This document shows, one piece after another, positions 10,363 through 21,409 of a stretch of 64,000 nt of DNA (the first letter of the stretch is position 1; each line of letters starts with the position of its first letter). This stretch comes from Naegleria lovaniensis (taxonomy: Eukaryota > Heterolobosea > Eutetramitea > Acrasida > Naegleriidae): assembly GCF_003324165.1 (NCBI RefSeq), contig NW_025407853.1, positions 372,001 through 436,000 of the forward strand. Reading direction: 5' to 3'. The notes beneath the pieces were generated by a model. That model worked only from the letters and a program-made list of their open reading frames with translations. It was not told where the DNA came from and made no database searches. Position numbers and translations under genes: made by a program.

Positions 10363-11718
10363 TCAGAAGGATTCGTAAGAAGAAATCAACGTATCTAGGT
10401 AAGTTCTTCCGTATCTGTAATGTTTATATTGAGCTGGATAGAGTTGTTAAGAAAAAACGTACCTGCAATATTCATCCTCAATCCCTTCTCCAACAAACCA
10501 ATGGATAAATGCTCGTTTTGCTATCACAAGGTTTCACTACTGTCCGATATTTAAATTACACTTACCATACATCAGATCAAATTTCTTGGCTTGGTTCTTT
10601 AGCAAGGACACCACACTTGAATGATTACAGCAGAATGACAAGGTCCCGTTGACAACATTTTCATAAGTATAATTCACCTTTACACCTCCGCCACATTCAT
10701 CAGCAAAATTCAGGTCTTCTCTCAAGCTCTTTGACGAACGAGATAGCTCAGAGGTTTTGATCTTGGGGCCGGTATAATGTAAACATGCAGATAAGGCTTT
10801 TCCATTATTTAGATTTTCCCCAGCCAAGCAATGGGAAGGTGAAAGGATAGTTTTGGTAACCATGTACTGTATGTTCATGTGTTTCTTTTCCACCATTGCT
10901 GGTAGCACTAAAGAGCACCCAGGTGAAGGAGCAAGGTGAATTGTTTGAGTTTTCATGTCACCTGCAAACTGAGATGGAAATCTTAAGCAAGCATTTGTGG
11001 TGCATACAAATTGTGCAAGTACTTTGTTGATGTCCGTTAAATCAGGATTACTAACGACTTGGTGATTTTGGCAATAGTTGTACATGGCTTCATTGGTGGT
11101 CACAAAAGTTACAGAGCTTTTTTCAAGGAGAGATTCCAGTCCAAATACAAAGTTGTAAGTTTCCACAACGCTGGTTGAATATTTCGAGGAGGGAAAAACC
11201 GAGTGGAAAAAGTTCTCCAGTTTAGGATATTCTGTTGCCAATTCGTCCAACAGTTTCATTGCCACTCCACTCCCAGTACCTCCCCCAAAGGCTTGAAACC
11301 AGTTGAAACCCTCCAATCGATCGCACTTCTCAACAATCTTTCGAACACTCTCAACAGCATTCCTGCAAGAGTCTCTTCCGACAGTGTAATAACCTCGAAC
11401 AAAGTTATCGCTTGAGCCCTCCTTTCCCGAAATTAGATTGTCTGGGTGAACAAGCTTTGATATGTTGCTTCTTGATTTGATTTTTGTAATTGCCTCTGAA
11501 TCTGTATCAACAAACACTGCTCGAGCAAAATGGTTGTAATCAATGTCCTTTCCGTCCACCATTTCAAAAATTGAGGATTTGAAGCCTTCTTCGTTCCGTA
11601 TGATCGGATCACTGTCCGTTGTTGCAATGCCATGTTGAATAGCGTATTGAGTCCATAATTGCTCTCCAATAGCACAGCCTGCAGATCCCACGTGCAATGA
11701 TGCAATCTCTCCAACCAT
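10363..11718 (-). CDS. Divergent alpha-tubulin (three exons)
   Basis: Exon 1 runs 11718-10566, exon 2 10520-10463 and exon 3 10414-10363. The introns are 45 and 48 nt, with GTAAGT/TAG and GTACGT/CAG borders. The spliced frame is exactly 421 codons (420 residues). Exon 1 alone would stop prematurely after FDLMYGKCNLNIGQ. Splicing restores the conserved alpha-type C-terminal segment FDLMYAKRAFIHWFVGEGI. The tubulin signature GGGTGSG sits at 145-151. The T7-loop position that is Glu254 in standard alpha-tubulin appears as Thr257 in DMKTQ, so the residue needed to hydrolyse beta-bound GTP is missing. The Lys40 acetylation context is absent, and the C-terminus ends in ESF rather than EEY. Naegleria species are known to carry divergent mitotic tubulins; this may be one, or a tubulin with a special role. 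No in-frame stop is seen in the spliced model. Confidence 0.85.
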
Positions 11719-11823
11719 TTTAAATTACTAAGAGAGATGTTTTTTTTCTTTAAAGAACTGTAAAAGAGGGTGAACTTGGTTGAAATTTCAGCTTAGATGT
11801 TGTATGATTTATTATAAAATACA

Positions 11824-14277
11824 TTAAGCAATGAGACATGATTGTTTCTTTTGTTTCTTTGCTGTTGGTTCCTTCTTTCTTCCTAAAATGAAATCAATAA
11901 TGGAAACATCCTTCTTCTTGAATGATTTGTTTTGCCACATGGCAGCAGCTCGTTTTCTCTTACAGAATGATTCCTTTGGTTCCCCACTCGTGTTACCTGC
12001 TGTAGAATTGGCATTCTCCACCAACTTTTGTGTTCTAGAAAATTTAGAAAAGAATGACTCAATGAGACAATGCTTTTCTTTTGCCTGCTTGGCAAGTAAG
12101 ACTTCACCTGAGGCTGGTACGTCGACTTTGAACTTGTCTTGAATTTGTTGTTGGAATTCAGATCGGAATACAGTGAACCAATTAGGAGGATTCACTTGGT
12201 AGGGTTTGTACGAGAGTTTGGTCTTTTTAGTAATCTTCTTAGTCTCACCTGTGAGTGTATTGAACAACTCGGGATGATAATTCTCAATGAGATAATTCAA
12301 AACTTCCTTTCTCTTCTCAGTTTCAACAGTTGACTCGGATCCAGAAGAAACACTACTCGATTCGGTCATATCTGGATTCAATGACGACATGCTCGACGAA
12401 GCAGTGCTCAAATTACTCACTGCTTTCAGCACTGTCTTGGTGTCGCCTTTCCAAAAGTTTTTCAGCTCAACTTTGTGTTCTTTGAGATTGGTTGGAATGG
12501 CAATTTCCACAAGGTCGGATGGATCTTGACTAGAGGCAAGTACTTGAACATATCTTGTAAAGTAATCTTCAGTGTTTTGTTTCAAACTGTCGAGTAAAGT
12601 GGTTGGTTGATAAACTTGTAATTTTGGTGAATATTTGGTCATGTTAATGAGTCCAAAGTAAACCTCAGGGAATGTTCGATCTGGAATGAACTTTCGTCTC
12701 TCATCATTCTTCTTGAATGCTTTACCATAAATAAGACATTTCATTTGATTGCATTGCAAAATACCATTGAAAATGTCAGAAAGAGAGAATAAATGTCCTC
12801 CAATATTATATTTCACTTTTCTGTAAAAGATGATATTGGTCACTTCAACTTGAGGTAAACTTCCAGAGACAAGCAATGCATGAAGTAAGATCAAATTGTA
12901 AGCGTTAATGAAAAATGTAAGTTTCTCTTCATCAGTCTTCAATAATGTCAAATCAACATGAGCCAAGTCATAGGATGAGTGAACAAACTTTTCCCATGCG
13001 TGTTTTCCAGGAAGGGTTAAATCGTCATATTTCAAATCGATTTGTACTTGATTCTTGGAGTCATCTTTCATTGATCCAGCAGTTTCGCTTTGACTGATAG
13101 CGTACAAATCTGTAGATTGATTGAGAATATCTAACAAATCTTCGAGTAGTTGTTGCAATCGAGTAATTGGATGACCAACACTCAAATTCTTCATGGTATC
13201 GTTAATGATGGACAAGTGTTGCTGAGACGAGCTCATATCAGGTTGATTCAAAACAATAGTACCTTCAGCCTTATTCGCATTCAAAATTCGTTGGCGATGG
13301 AAGCCATCATCTCCTTGACTTGACAAGAATAAAGCCAAACATTCGTAGAGACCGTCACTAGTCAAAAATCTTTGGAAAGGATCCATCATGTTCTGCAAGA
13401 GTTCAGTTTTCAACTCATCGAGTACAATGAGCAACTCATCGATATGTTGATGCATGACTTTTGTTTGCTCTTCCACACTCACTGAGCAAGTTTCATCCTT
13501 AGCAGCAATTTCTAAAAACTTTTTCAAATCCTTCACAAATTCTGTAGCTTTTAACGTTTTGGATTTCATTGGTGAGCTAATATTGATTTCATGTATCGAA
13601 GAGGCGTTCAAATAGGTGTTTGTGAACTTGTCAATCATTTTTGCACATTCCTTCATTTCATTGGTACTTGCCACACATCGATAACATGATGTTGCTGATG
13701 AGGTGTTGCTTACCCAAGACATGGAAGTGATTGAGGAACGAGTATCAGTATCAAAATCATTCAATAATTCTTCTTTGTATACTTCGGAGGTGTCAATGAC
13801 CCAATCCATCTTCTTTTTCGAATATAATAGAAAATCATTGAGCGACTTTAAATCATAGTAGGCGATAATATTCTGTTCGTACATTGTCAAAGAGGATGTT
13901 TGTGTCATCATGATGATTATCGCATTAAAAATAATTAAATTCATTCGAATCGTTAGCAAGAGAAGATTCAACAGTTCAACTACTCACCTCCTTGTTGAAT
14001 TCTTCAGACAAGAATTTATAGAAATATGAAGCACCCAATGGACATGAGAGAGTCTTCTCGACGGTGATTCCATTCTGTGCGTATTGGTCAATTTGGTCCT
14101 TGTATTCTATGAATGGTAGATAACAATGTTCAATTCATTGAAAAACATGAACAAACATTCAGAGTACTTACTGACAATGAGTTGATCAAGTTCAACTCGT
14201 TCTGTTTCGAATCCCTGCAGTTTGAAAGATGCCTGAGAGTCGGTGAGTGATGATTTTCCAAGTGAGGTAGATGACAT
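11824..14277 (-). CDS. RGS domain fused to DUF547
   Basis: There are three exons: 14277-14172, 14106-13988 and 13872-11824. Their introns are 65 nt (GTAAGT/TAG) and 115 nt (GTGAGT/CAG). The joined frame is 758 codons (757 residues). Exons 2-3 join to give SCPLGASYFYKFLSEEFNKE followed by NIIAYYDLKSL, the start of an RGS domain (residues ~50-100). A ~110-residue loop follows, and the last RGS helix (DPFQRFLTSDGLYECL) is near 235-250. DUF547 (~360-500) is recognised by EKLTFFINAYNLILLHALL and YNIGGHLFSLSDI. The tail is basic (KKTKLSYK, KKEPTAKKQKKQS). RGS domains accelerate GTP hydrolysis on G-alpha; DUF547 has no settled function. The start ATG at 14277 is preceded by an A-run. A G-alpha-regulatory scaffold role is inference. 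Confidence 0.8.
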
Positions 14278-14674
14278 TTTTTTGTTGGTTTGAGAGATTG
14301 TCCTACCTGCCAAAAGTCATGATAATCCATGTTTTAAAAATATGTGGAGAGGGCGTACTTTAAAAAGGCTGGACTATCACTCCTACGATTGAATCACCCA
14401 TGCGTGAGGAGTTTTGTGAATTTAACGCAAATCAAAACCTCAAATAGAGAATTTCGAGCAAATGTGAATGACGCCGATAAAACACTGTTATTAATAACAC
14501 CAATTATTCCGTGTGTTCTCCTTTGAAGCAGTAACCATCTCAAAATGGAGCATTGTGTTTAAATGCATCTTTTCAAAACCTCAAAAGATAATGTTCATAG
14601 AAATTTAGCAAATCAATTATGATAATAGTAATAATTTTGTAGATGTTGTACAAAACTACAAACACGCTCTTGAT
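14278..14674. other. Intergenic region, about 400 bp
   Basis: This is the upstream region of the RGS-DUF547 gene and the downstream region of the DNase I-like gene. AT-rich; no gene, RNA or repeat recognised. Confidence 0.5.
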
Positions 14675-15724
14675 TTAATAATCTCTATAATTGTGTGAAA
14701 TATCTTCCTCAACAAGATCACTCAATGTCTTGGTTGAACTTCCAATCTTTCCACTAGTTTGAATCTTCAATTCAATTGGATAGTGATCAGAAACAAGTTT
14801 CACAAGATCTTTGGCAACATTCAATTCACTTTCATATCGGAACACTTTTGGATTTTGAATTTCAAATCCTGAAGTTGAGAGTTTGCTATTGGCAAATGCG
14901 AGAGGAACCACAAATCGATCATAACTGCATGCACTATCAGCAACAGTGGAATCTTCATCGAGAAGCCATTTGAATCTATTCGAATCATTGAGTGTAAGAG
15001 TTTTAAGGGCTGTCTTGGACAAGTAAGAACAATCAGCATTGAAATCTCCAGTAATGATCGTGTTTTGATAGAAAGGAAGTCCCTTGAATGAATCATACAC
15101 TTGAGTGAGATAATTGAGTTCTTTAGCAACAGCAGATGGACGAATATGACATCCAATAATAGCGAATTGCTTTCCTTTCAATTTAGCATCCGTTGTAATG
15201 AATTCAAACACAAAAGTAAATGGAGCTCTCTCGAACCAATTATCAGTGTCTTCAAATTGAATGGTCTTGACACATTTGACCTTGTCAGGATTATAAATAA
15301 ATCCATATTGTTCTTTGGAAGCACTTCTTCCCAATCTCTCACTCACTTTGTAATCGTATCGTTTTCCATTGGATGAAACATGTTGATTCAATGCTTTCAC
15401 AAGTGAAGCAAAGGAATCATCGGAACCATCTCTAATTTCTTGAACGAAAATAATGTCATATCTAGAAAGGATTTTGAGTAATATGGAAACCACTTGTTGT
15501 TTCTCCATCTTGGATTTGCCAAGAATTTGAATGTTGAAAGCACAGAAAGAGAGTTCATTGGATGGTGCGAGAGCATAATGATAGGAGGAGGTTTGTGTGA
15601 GTGAAGCCATGTTGTAGTCCACTACGAAGGAACACACAACGAGCATAGAGGCAAGAATCAGCACCAAAACGCCACTGCTACTGCTTGTTGTGTTGCTACG
15701 GGACAAGATGTTTTCGTGCGACAT
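14675..15724 (-). CDS. DNase I-like secreted endonuclease
   Basis: This is a 349-residue protein from ATG 15724, which follows a run of A. The N-terminus has a hydrophobic segment (GVLVLILASMLVVCSFVV), a signal peptide or signal anchor. The fold is the endonuclease/exonuclease/phosphatase family and specifically DNase I-like. In order it has CAFNIQILG, a metal-binding FVQEIRDGS, the histidine strand AIIGCHIRPSA, the metal/catalytic GDFNADCSY, ACSYDRFVV and the terminal SDHYPIEL. The Cys pair in DCSY...ACSY matches the conserved DNase I disulfide. All catalytic positions known for DNase I appear to be present, so it is probably an active nuclease. A role in digesting ingested or environmental DNA would suit a bacterivorous amoeba (inference). 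Confidence 0.9.
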   Translation of the reverse strand: MSHENILSRSNTTSSSSGVLVLILASMLVVCSFVVDYNMASLTQTSSYHYALAPSNELSFCAFNIQILGKSKMEKQQVVSILLKILSRYDIIFVQEIRDGSDDSFASLVKALNQHVSSNGKRYDYKVSERLGRSASKEQYGFIYNPDKVKCVKTIQFEDTDNWFERAPFTFVFEFITTDAKLKGKQFAIIGCHIRPSAVAKELNYLTQVYDSFKGLPFYQNTIITGDFNADCSYLSKTALKTLTLNDSNRFKWLLDEDSTVADSACSYDRFVVPLAFANSKLSTSGFEIQNPKVFRYESELNVAKDLVKLVSDHYPIELKIQTSGKIGSSTKTLSDLVEEDISHNYRDY

Positions 15725-15827
15725 TTTTTTAAAGATGATGCTTGACAACCTGTGCGAAGATGCAATTTGCTAATAATTTGATTACAATCATAAAGTAACT
15801 TTTGCGAACTCGATCTTAAACAAGATT

Positions 15828-16481
15828 TTATTGACCTGCAAGCTTCTTTGCTTGTTGCCAAGAATCACGCTTGGTAATCTTATCCCACCAAGCAGCAACA
15901 TGAGGTCGATCATTAATCAAATGACCCAAATTCACTTGAGGATGGAATAAGAAGCTACCATAAGGTAAATGATACAGATCTGCCAAAGTGAATTGATTGC
16001 CACCAATATATTCTTGCTTGGACAAGATCTTTTCATAAACATCCAAATAAGTGGTCAATTTTTGTGTGAGTATTTTCACACGAGCTTCATCAGGAGATCC
16101 CATACCGAACATGTTTTTGAAGACCAATTCAAAAGTAAGACCACTGACTTGCGGATCAAAGTAAGAAGTCTCAATAGATGCACCTTGTTCAAATAAACCC
16201 AAAGTCTTCACATCTGAGGATGGGATCAGCTCAGTACCTTGGCCCTTGTATTTGGATTCCAAATAACGGCAAATAGCACGTGATTCATAAATCAAGAAAC
16301 CATCATCTTCAAGGACTGGAATGACTCCAAAAGGTTGCTTCTCGAGGAATTGTGGTTGTTTGTGTTCGCCCTTCGAGAGATCCACAGGGATCAATTCATA
16401 GTCAAGCTTCTTTTCCTTGAGTGTAGTGACCACACGTTGAACGCAAGTGGATTGATAGATTCCGTAGAGTTTGAGTACCAT
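15828..16481 (-). CDS. Glutathione S-transferase, phi-like
   Basis: This is a 217-residue protein from ATG 16479-16481. The N-terminal thioredoxin-like half has the phi-class pattern: LYGIYQSTCVQRV with the catalytic Ser, DLSKGEHKQPQFL, then QPFGVIPVLEDDG and the ESRAICRYLESKY glutathione-binding segment. The C-terminal helical half contains EYIGGNQFTLADLYHLPY, the usual N-capping box. The length is normal for the family. It conjugates glutathione to electrophiles or reduces peroxides, in the cytosol (no targeting sequence seen). Phi GSTs are best known from plants and fungi, and similar proteins occur in protists. It sits 103 bp downstream of the DNase-like gene start on the same strand, with no functional link evident. 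Confidence 0.92.
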   Translation of the reverse strand: MVLKLYGIYQSTCVQRVVTTLKEKKLDYELIPVDLSKGEHKQPQFLEKQPFGVIPVLEDDGFLIYESRAICRYLESKYKGQGTELIPSSDVKTLGLFEQGASIETSYFDPQVSGLTFELVFKNMFGMGSPDEARVKILTQKLTTYLDVYEKILSKQEYIGGNQFTLADLYHLPYGSFLFHPQVNLGHLINDRPHVAAWWDKITKRDSWQQAKKLAGQ

Positions 16482-16662
16482 GATTGTTTTTTCTTGAGTG
16501 TGTTCCGATGAAGATGATTGAGATGATTAAATAGGTTTTCGGAAAGTGAGAAGCGGAAGCACTTTTTTGCGGTCATTGAGCTTTCACTCGACTGATCAAA
16601 AGAGGTCCTTCCATTCATTTGCATGTTACAACATTCATTGTAAAAGATTTCTTCAAAAAGAA

Positions 16663-17419
16663 CTAATTTGAAAACTCAACAAAATCCCCAAAGATCATGG
16701 ACGAATCATCTCGTCCAAGCGCAATACAATGGCCTTGTGAAATATGTGTGGACATTTCATGAGTGCTCTTAACAAGGTAGACGTTCTTTGAGCAAACAGA
16801 GCAAAAACGTATGTTGGTTGAAGAAAAATTCAAGCTTTCGAATCTTAATGGACACTTGTAAATAAATTCACAATTTTCAATAAAGAATGGAAGATTTTCT
16901 GGTTCCAAGGTTGGATCAATTTCAAAGTATTCTGTTGGAATATTTGAAGAGAGAGGTAGTAATTCACGAGCATGAATCTGAATGTGTGAGACTCTTCTTC
17001 GTAAAACATGAAGCCAGTTTTTCACGTTCAACGCTTTTTCGAATTTCGGAAAGTAATAACACACCAATGGTTTCCAAATTAATTTCTGAACTAGCTCAAA
17101 ATGATGTTGCTGGAGTTCTTGTTTTTGATATTCCTCCACTGCATTCCTTGTTGTCAAAAAATCTCCTTGATTTTTCTTGTGTGTTTTTCGTGTTTGACAA
17201 CTTTTCAATGCTCTCCGGAGTTTGATCAAAGAGAAATTTCAATAAAAATCGATCTGCCCTAGCAAAGACATAAATCGTTCCGAGCTCCATAAAAGAAACG
17301 ATATTAATTAATACTTCTTTCGGAAAGGTATTGGAAAATATGTTCCTAGAAGCAGAGAATTTCTCTAAATCATCCTCTGCAGCACTGGAGAAAAATTTTG
17401 AAAGAGCAAAGCTAAACAT
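16663..17419 (-). CDS. F-box-like protein with an internal frame break
   Basis: ATG 17419 follows an A-run. The N-terminal part has an F-box-like helix set, FPKEVLINIVSFMELGTIYV and ARADRFLLKFLFDQTP, near residues 30-75. The downstream part is in another frame (stop at 16663). It contains KLIWKPLVCYYFPKFEKAL and, near the C-terminus, a CxxC motif (FCSVCSKNVYLV) with a later H...GHC, typical of a recurring Naegleria F-box family. The change of frame lies between about 17110 and 17220; a TTTTTT run near 17155-17160 is the best candidate. No strong GT-AG intron of the right length is visible, so a homopolymer sequence error or a real pseudogene is possible. F-box proteins recruit substrates to SCF ubiquitin ligases. 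Confidence 0.65.
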
Positions 17420-17470
17420 TTTTTTGTGATGGATTTTTCTTAAAGAAAAGGAAATTTATTGTGTGAACAT

Positions 17471-18141
17471 TTATTCTGACAGTTCACTGTTCTTTTGTTG
17501 AAGAAGGTCGTGTTTGAAATTAGTGTACAAATTATATTGATAAACAAGATGGGGAATACTTGGTTGATATTCAACAGCTGTCACTTCTAAAAGATTCTTC
17601 ATCATGTCTGCATTTTCCGAAATTGTGGAACATATTAATTTACATCCAGGTTTGCCCAGTTTCTTTGCTATCGAAGTGTAGTTTTCCCATACTTCTCTGG
17701 TAATAAAGGGAGGATCAATTAAAATTAAAGAAAATGTGCCAAGTAAAGAGGAGTCTACATTGTCTGGTTGATTGAAATCCCAAAATACAAATCCTTGATC
17801 TTTTTCCCATTTCTTATCAAACTGTTATACAATATTGATTGAGCATACCATGTTTGTCAACAATTATCATAAATTCGTAATTACTTCTTGATCAACATTG
17901 AAAATATCATTCACATCAAACTCACCTCAAATAATTTCGCTTGTTGTTGCAAATCGGAGGTCATTGAAAAATACACGGAAGGAGTGGACATGAAGGCTAC
18001 TCTGTTCTCGGAGCTCTCTTGTAAATGCTCCTCAATCACTCGAACAAAGGTTTGTATGGTATCCTTAGAATACCAGTACTGGTTGTATTCCGATTTTTCT
18101 GGGTTTCTGATAAGAAAACGATTGTTATTCAATAACGACAT
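17471..18141 (-). CDS. EEF1AKMT1: eEF1A lysine N-methyltransferase (EEF1AKMT1/N6AMT2 family)
   Basis: Two exons, 18141-17926 and 17821-17471, are joined across a 104-nt GTGAGT/CAG intron, giving 188 residues. Exon 1 carries the family N-terminus QYWYSKDTIQTFVRVIEE and AFMSTPSVYFSM. Exon 2 carries FDKKWEKDQGFVFWDFNQP and the catalytic motif IDPPF (Asp108-Phe111) followed by ITREVWENY. The family (yeast Efm5, human EEF1AKMT1) trimethylates a lysine of elongation factor 1A with S-adenosylmethionine. The human protein is ~214 residues; this one is slightly short at the N-terminus. The gene shares a 20-bp start-to-start spacer with the divergent PHD-finger gene. Confidence 0.9.
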
Positions 18142-18161
18142 TTTTTGTTGCTGTTCTCGTT

Positions 18162-19748
18162 ATGAATTCGGAACAAAGTTTGAGTAAGCGCATTCATCAA
18201 AAAATGAAAGAATACGGTCGCTATTCTCGAGGGCGGGTGGAGAATTATCATCACAATGAAAGAAACAGCACGTACCATCATCCTCGTACAAAACAACAGA
18301 ATTATGATAATAACAACCGAATGCGTTATAATGATAATAACACATTTAATGACCAATATAGAAGTAGCAACAACACGCGTCATTACCCGAATAATGATCG
18401 GAAAGATTATTATTCAAGAAATAATAATTATCATCACCCGTACCAACATTCAGCACACATTTCAACCAATCATGGATATTCTGCAAATAATTATGAAAAA
18501 ACAGACAAGTTACCGAGCGGAAATAAGCAAGTAACATTTAAGGAGTCTCATTTGGAGGAAGTTAAGGAACAACAAGCCTCACAACTATCTTCAACTTCCC
18601 ATTGTGAAGCTTGTCGTCACTTGAAACCAGACTTAATGTGCAAAGGGTGCCCTAAATGTATTCACAACACGTGTTGTCCTGATGACATTCCTCGAGATCA
18701 ATCTTCTTATTATTGCAAAGAGTGTTATACTGTGCAGGTGCAAATTAAGAGAGATTGTTGCGAGGTGGTTTGTTTAGATAACCAAAGAAAGACATTGATA
18801 ACGCTGGAGAACTTGACTAATACACCATTAGTCAAGTGTCCACTCTGCAACCAACATTATAGGACACCTGCTCTTGATAATCATCTTTCCTTTCAATGGA
18901 TGAAAAATATTGAATTTGATCATGAAGATATAATACCTATATCTTTGCCGGAAAATAATGATTTTTCGTCACCTTCATTAGAAGATGAATGGAACATTAC
19001 GTTCTCAAAATTTTTACTTGTGGTTGGTTTTGCAAAAGAAACCTTAGAAGATGTTGTTAATTCCGTACGCTTTTCCATATCCAAATTTCAAGATAACAAG
19101 AAAGGAGTGTGTCTAATTGGGTGTGGCTCCTCTATAGAAGCCTATCAACTCGCTTGTTTTCTCAGAAAGCAAGTAGTGGCCAATTCCAGTCATCCAATGA
19201 TTTATTTTATTAAGCCGTACAGGGCGTTACAACTGGAATTAAGCAGATTTGATGGTTCTAACGAACCAACGCTGAACCAAATAGAGACTGAATTGAAACA
19301 CATGATATCTGATAAGGTTAAATTTAATGTGAAGCAATGGTCGTGGCGAAAGAGTTACGGTATATTAACATTCAATGATGATGATCATTGCATTTTGGTA
19401 ATGTGGTATTTTCTTACTGAACCAAAACAAAAAGGAGGACATACATTACGATTTCTGAAGGGATCTTTGTGTCAGGTTAAACCCTCTAATTGCTGTGAAA
19501 TTAGGAATATTCCATCAACAAATAGTTTCCATCTAGAAAAACTATGGAATGATATTATGGAAAGGGTTAGTTTAGCATTCAACTGTTCGATTGACATAAT
19601 CGAACATGGACTTTTGCAGAATATGGAATATTCTTGTAATTGTATCAAGGTCTGGTTTCGAAGTGTCGAATTTGCTCAAGCATTCAAATTAGCGTTAGAC
19701 GGAATGCAGTCCCTTCAAGTGGTGTATGTTCAGCCAATTGAAAAATAA
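18162..19748 (+). CDS. PHD-finger protein with Asn/His/Tyr-rich N-terminus
   Basis: This is a 528-residue single exon from ATG 18162. Residues ~15-115 are low complexity (Asn, Tyr, His, Arg). At ~148-190 a C4HC3 PHD zinc finger is complete: CEAC, then MCKGCPKCIHNTCC and YYCKEC. A CPLCNQHY...H segment (~225-245) may bind another zinc. The C-terminal ~280 residues contain a possible Rossmann-like stretch (VCLIGCGSSIEAYQLACFL) but match nothing I recognise. PHD fingers often read histone H3 tails, so a chromatin role is plausible but unproven. Its ATG is 20 bp from that of EEF1AKMT1 on the other strand. Confidence 0.75.
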   Translation: MNSEQSLSKRIHQKMKEYGRYSRGRVENYHHNERNSTYHHPRTKQQNYDNNNRMRYNDNNTFNDQYRSSNNTRHYPNNDRKDYYSRNNNYHHPYQHSAHISTNHGYSANNYEKTDKLPSGNKQVTFKESHLEEVKEQQASQLSSTSHCEACRHLKPDLMCKGCPKCIHNTCCPDDIPRDQSSYYCKECYTVQVQIKRDCCEVVCLDNQRKTLITLENLTNTPLVKCPLCNQHYRTPALDNHLSFQWMKNIEFDHEDIIPISLPENNDFSSPSLEDEWNITFSKFLLVVGFAKETLEDVVNSVRFSISKFQDNKKGVCLIGCGSSIEAYQLACFLRKQVVANSSHPMIYFIKPYRALQLELSRFDGSNEPTLNQIETELKHMISDKVKFNVKQWSWRKSYGILTFNDDDHCILVMWYFLTEPKQKGGHTLRFLKGSLCQVKPSNCCEIRNIPSTNSFHLEKLWNDIMERVSLAFNCSIDIIEHGLLQNMEYSCNCIKVWFRSVEFAQAFKLALDGMQSLQVVYVQPIEK

Positions 19749-19867
19749 AAAGATAAATGGAACCTTTTAAAACAATTATTCCAAAGCGTGATCTTGGAAT
19801 CATTGTGCGTCCGCGACATTAACAACAGAAGTGGTATTGGGTTTTCAAATCTATACACTTTATTGGC

Positions 19868-21355
<1,488 letters not shown>

Positions 21356-21409
21356 TTATGGTTGGATTCCCATTTTAAACAGACGTACGTGATTTCGTTC
21401 CCAATACGT

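Noticed and set aside
10237-10379. Plus-strand open segment of ~46 codons with an NPKIILYRN stretch faintly like small mitochondrial ribosomal or complex I proteins.
   Set aside because: No start codon or clear acceptor, a stop codon just upstream, and it overlaps the last tubulin exon on the other strand.
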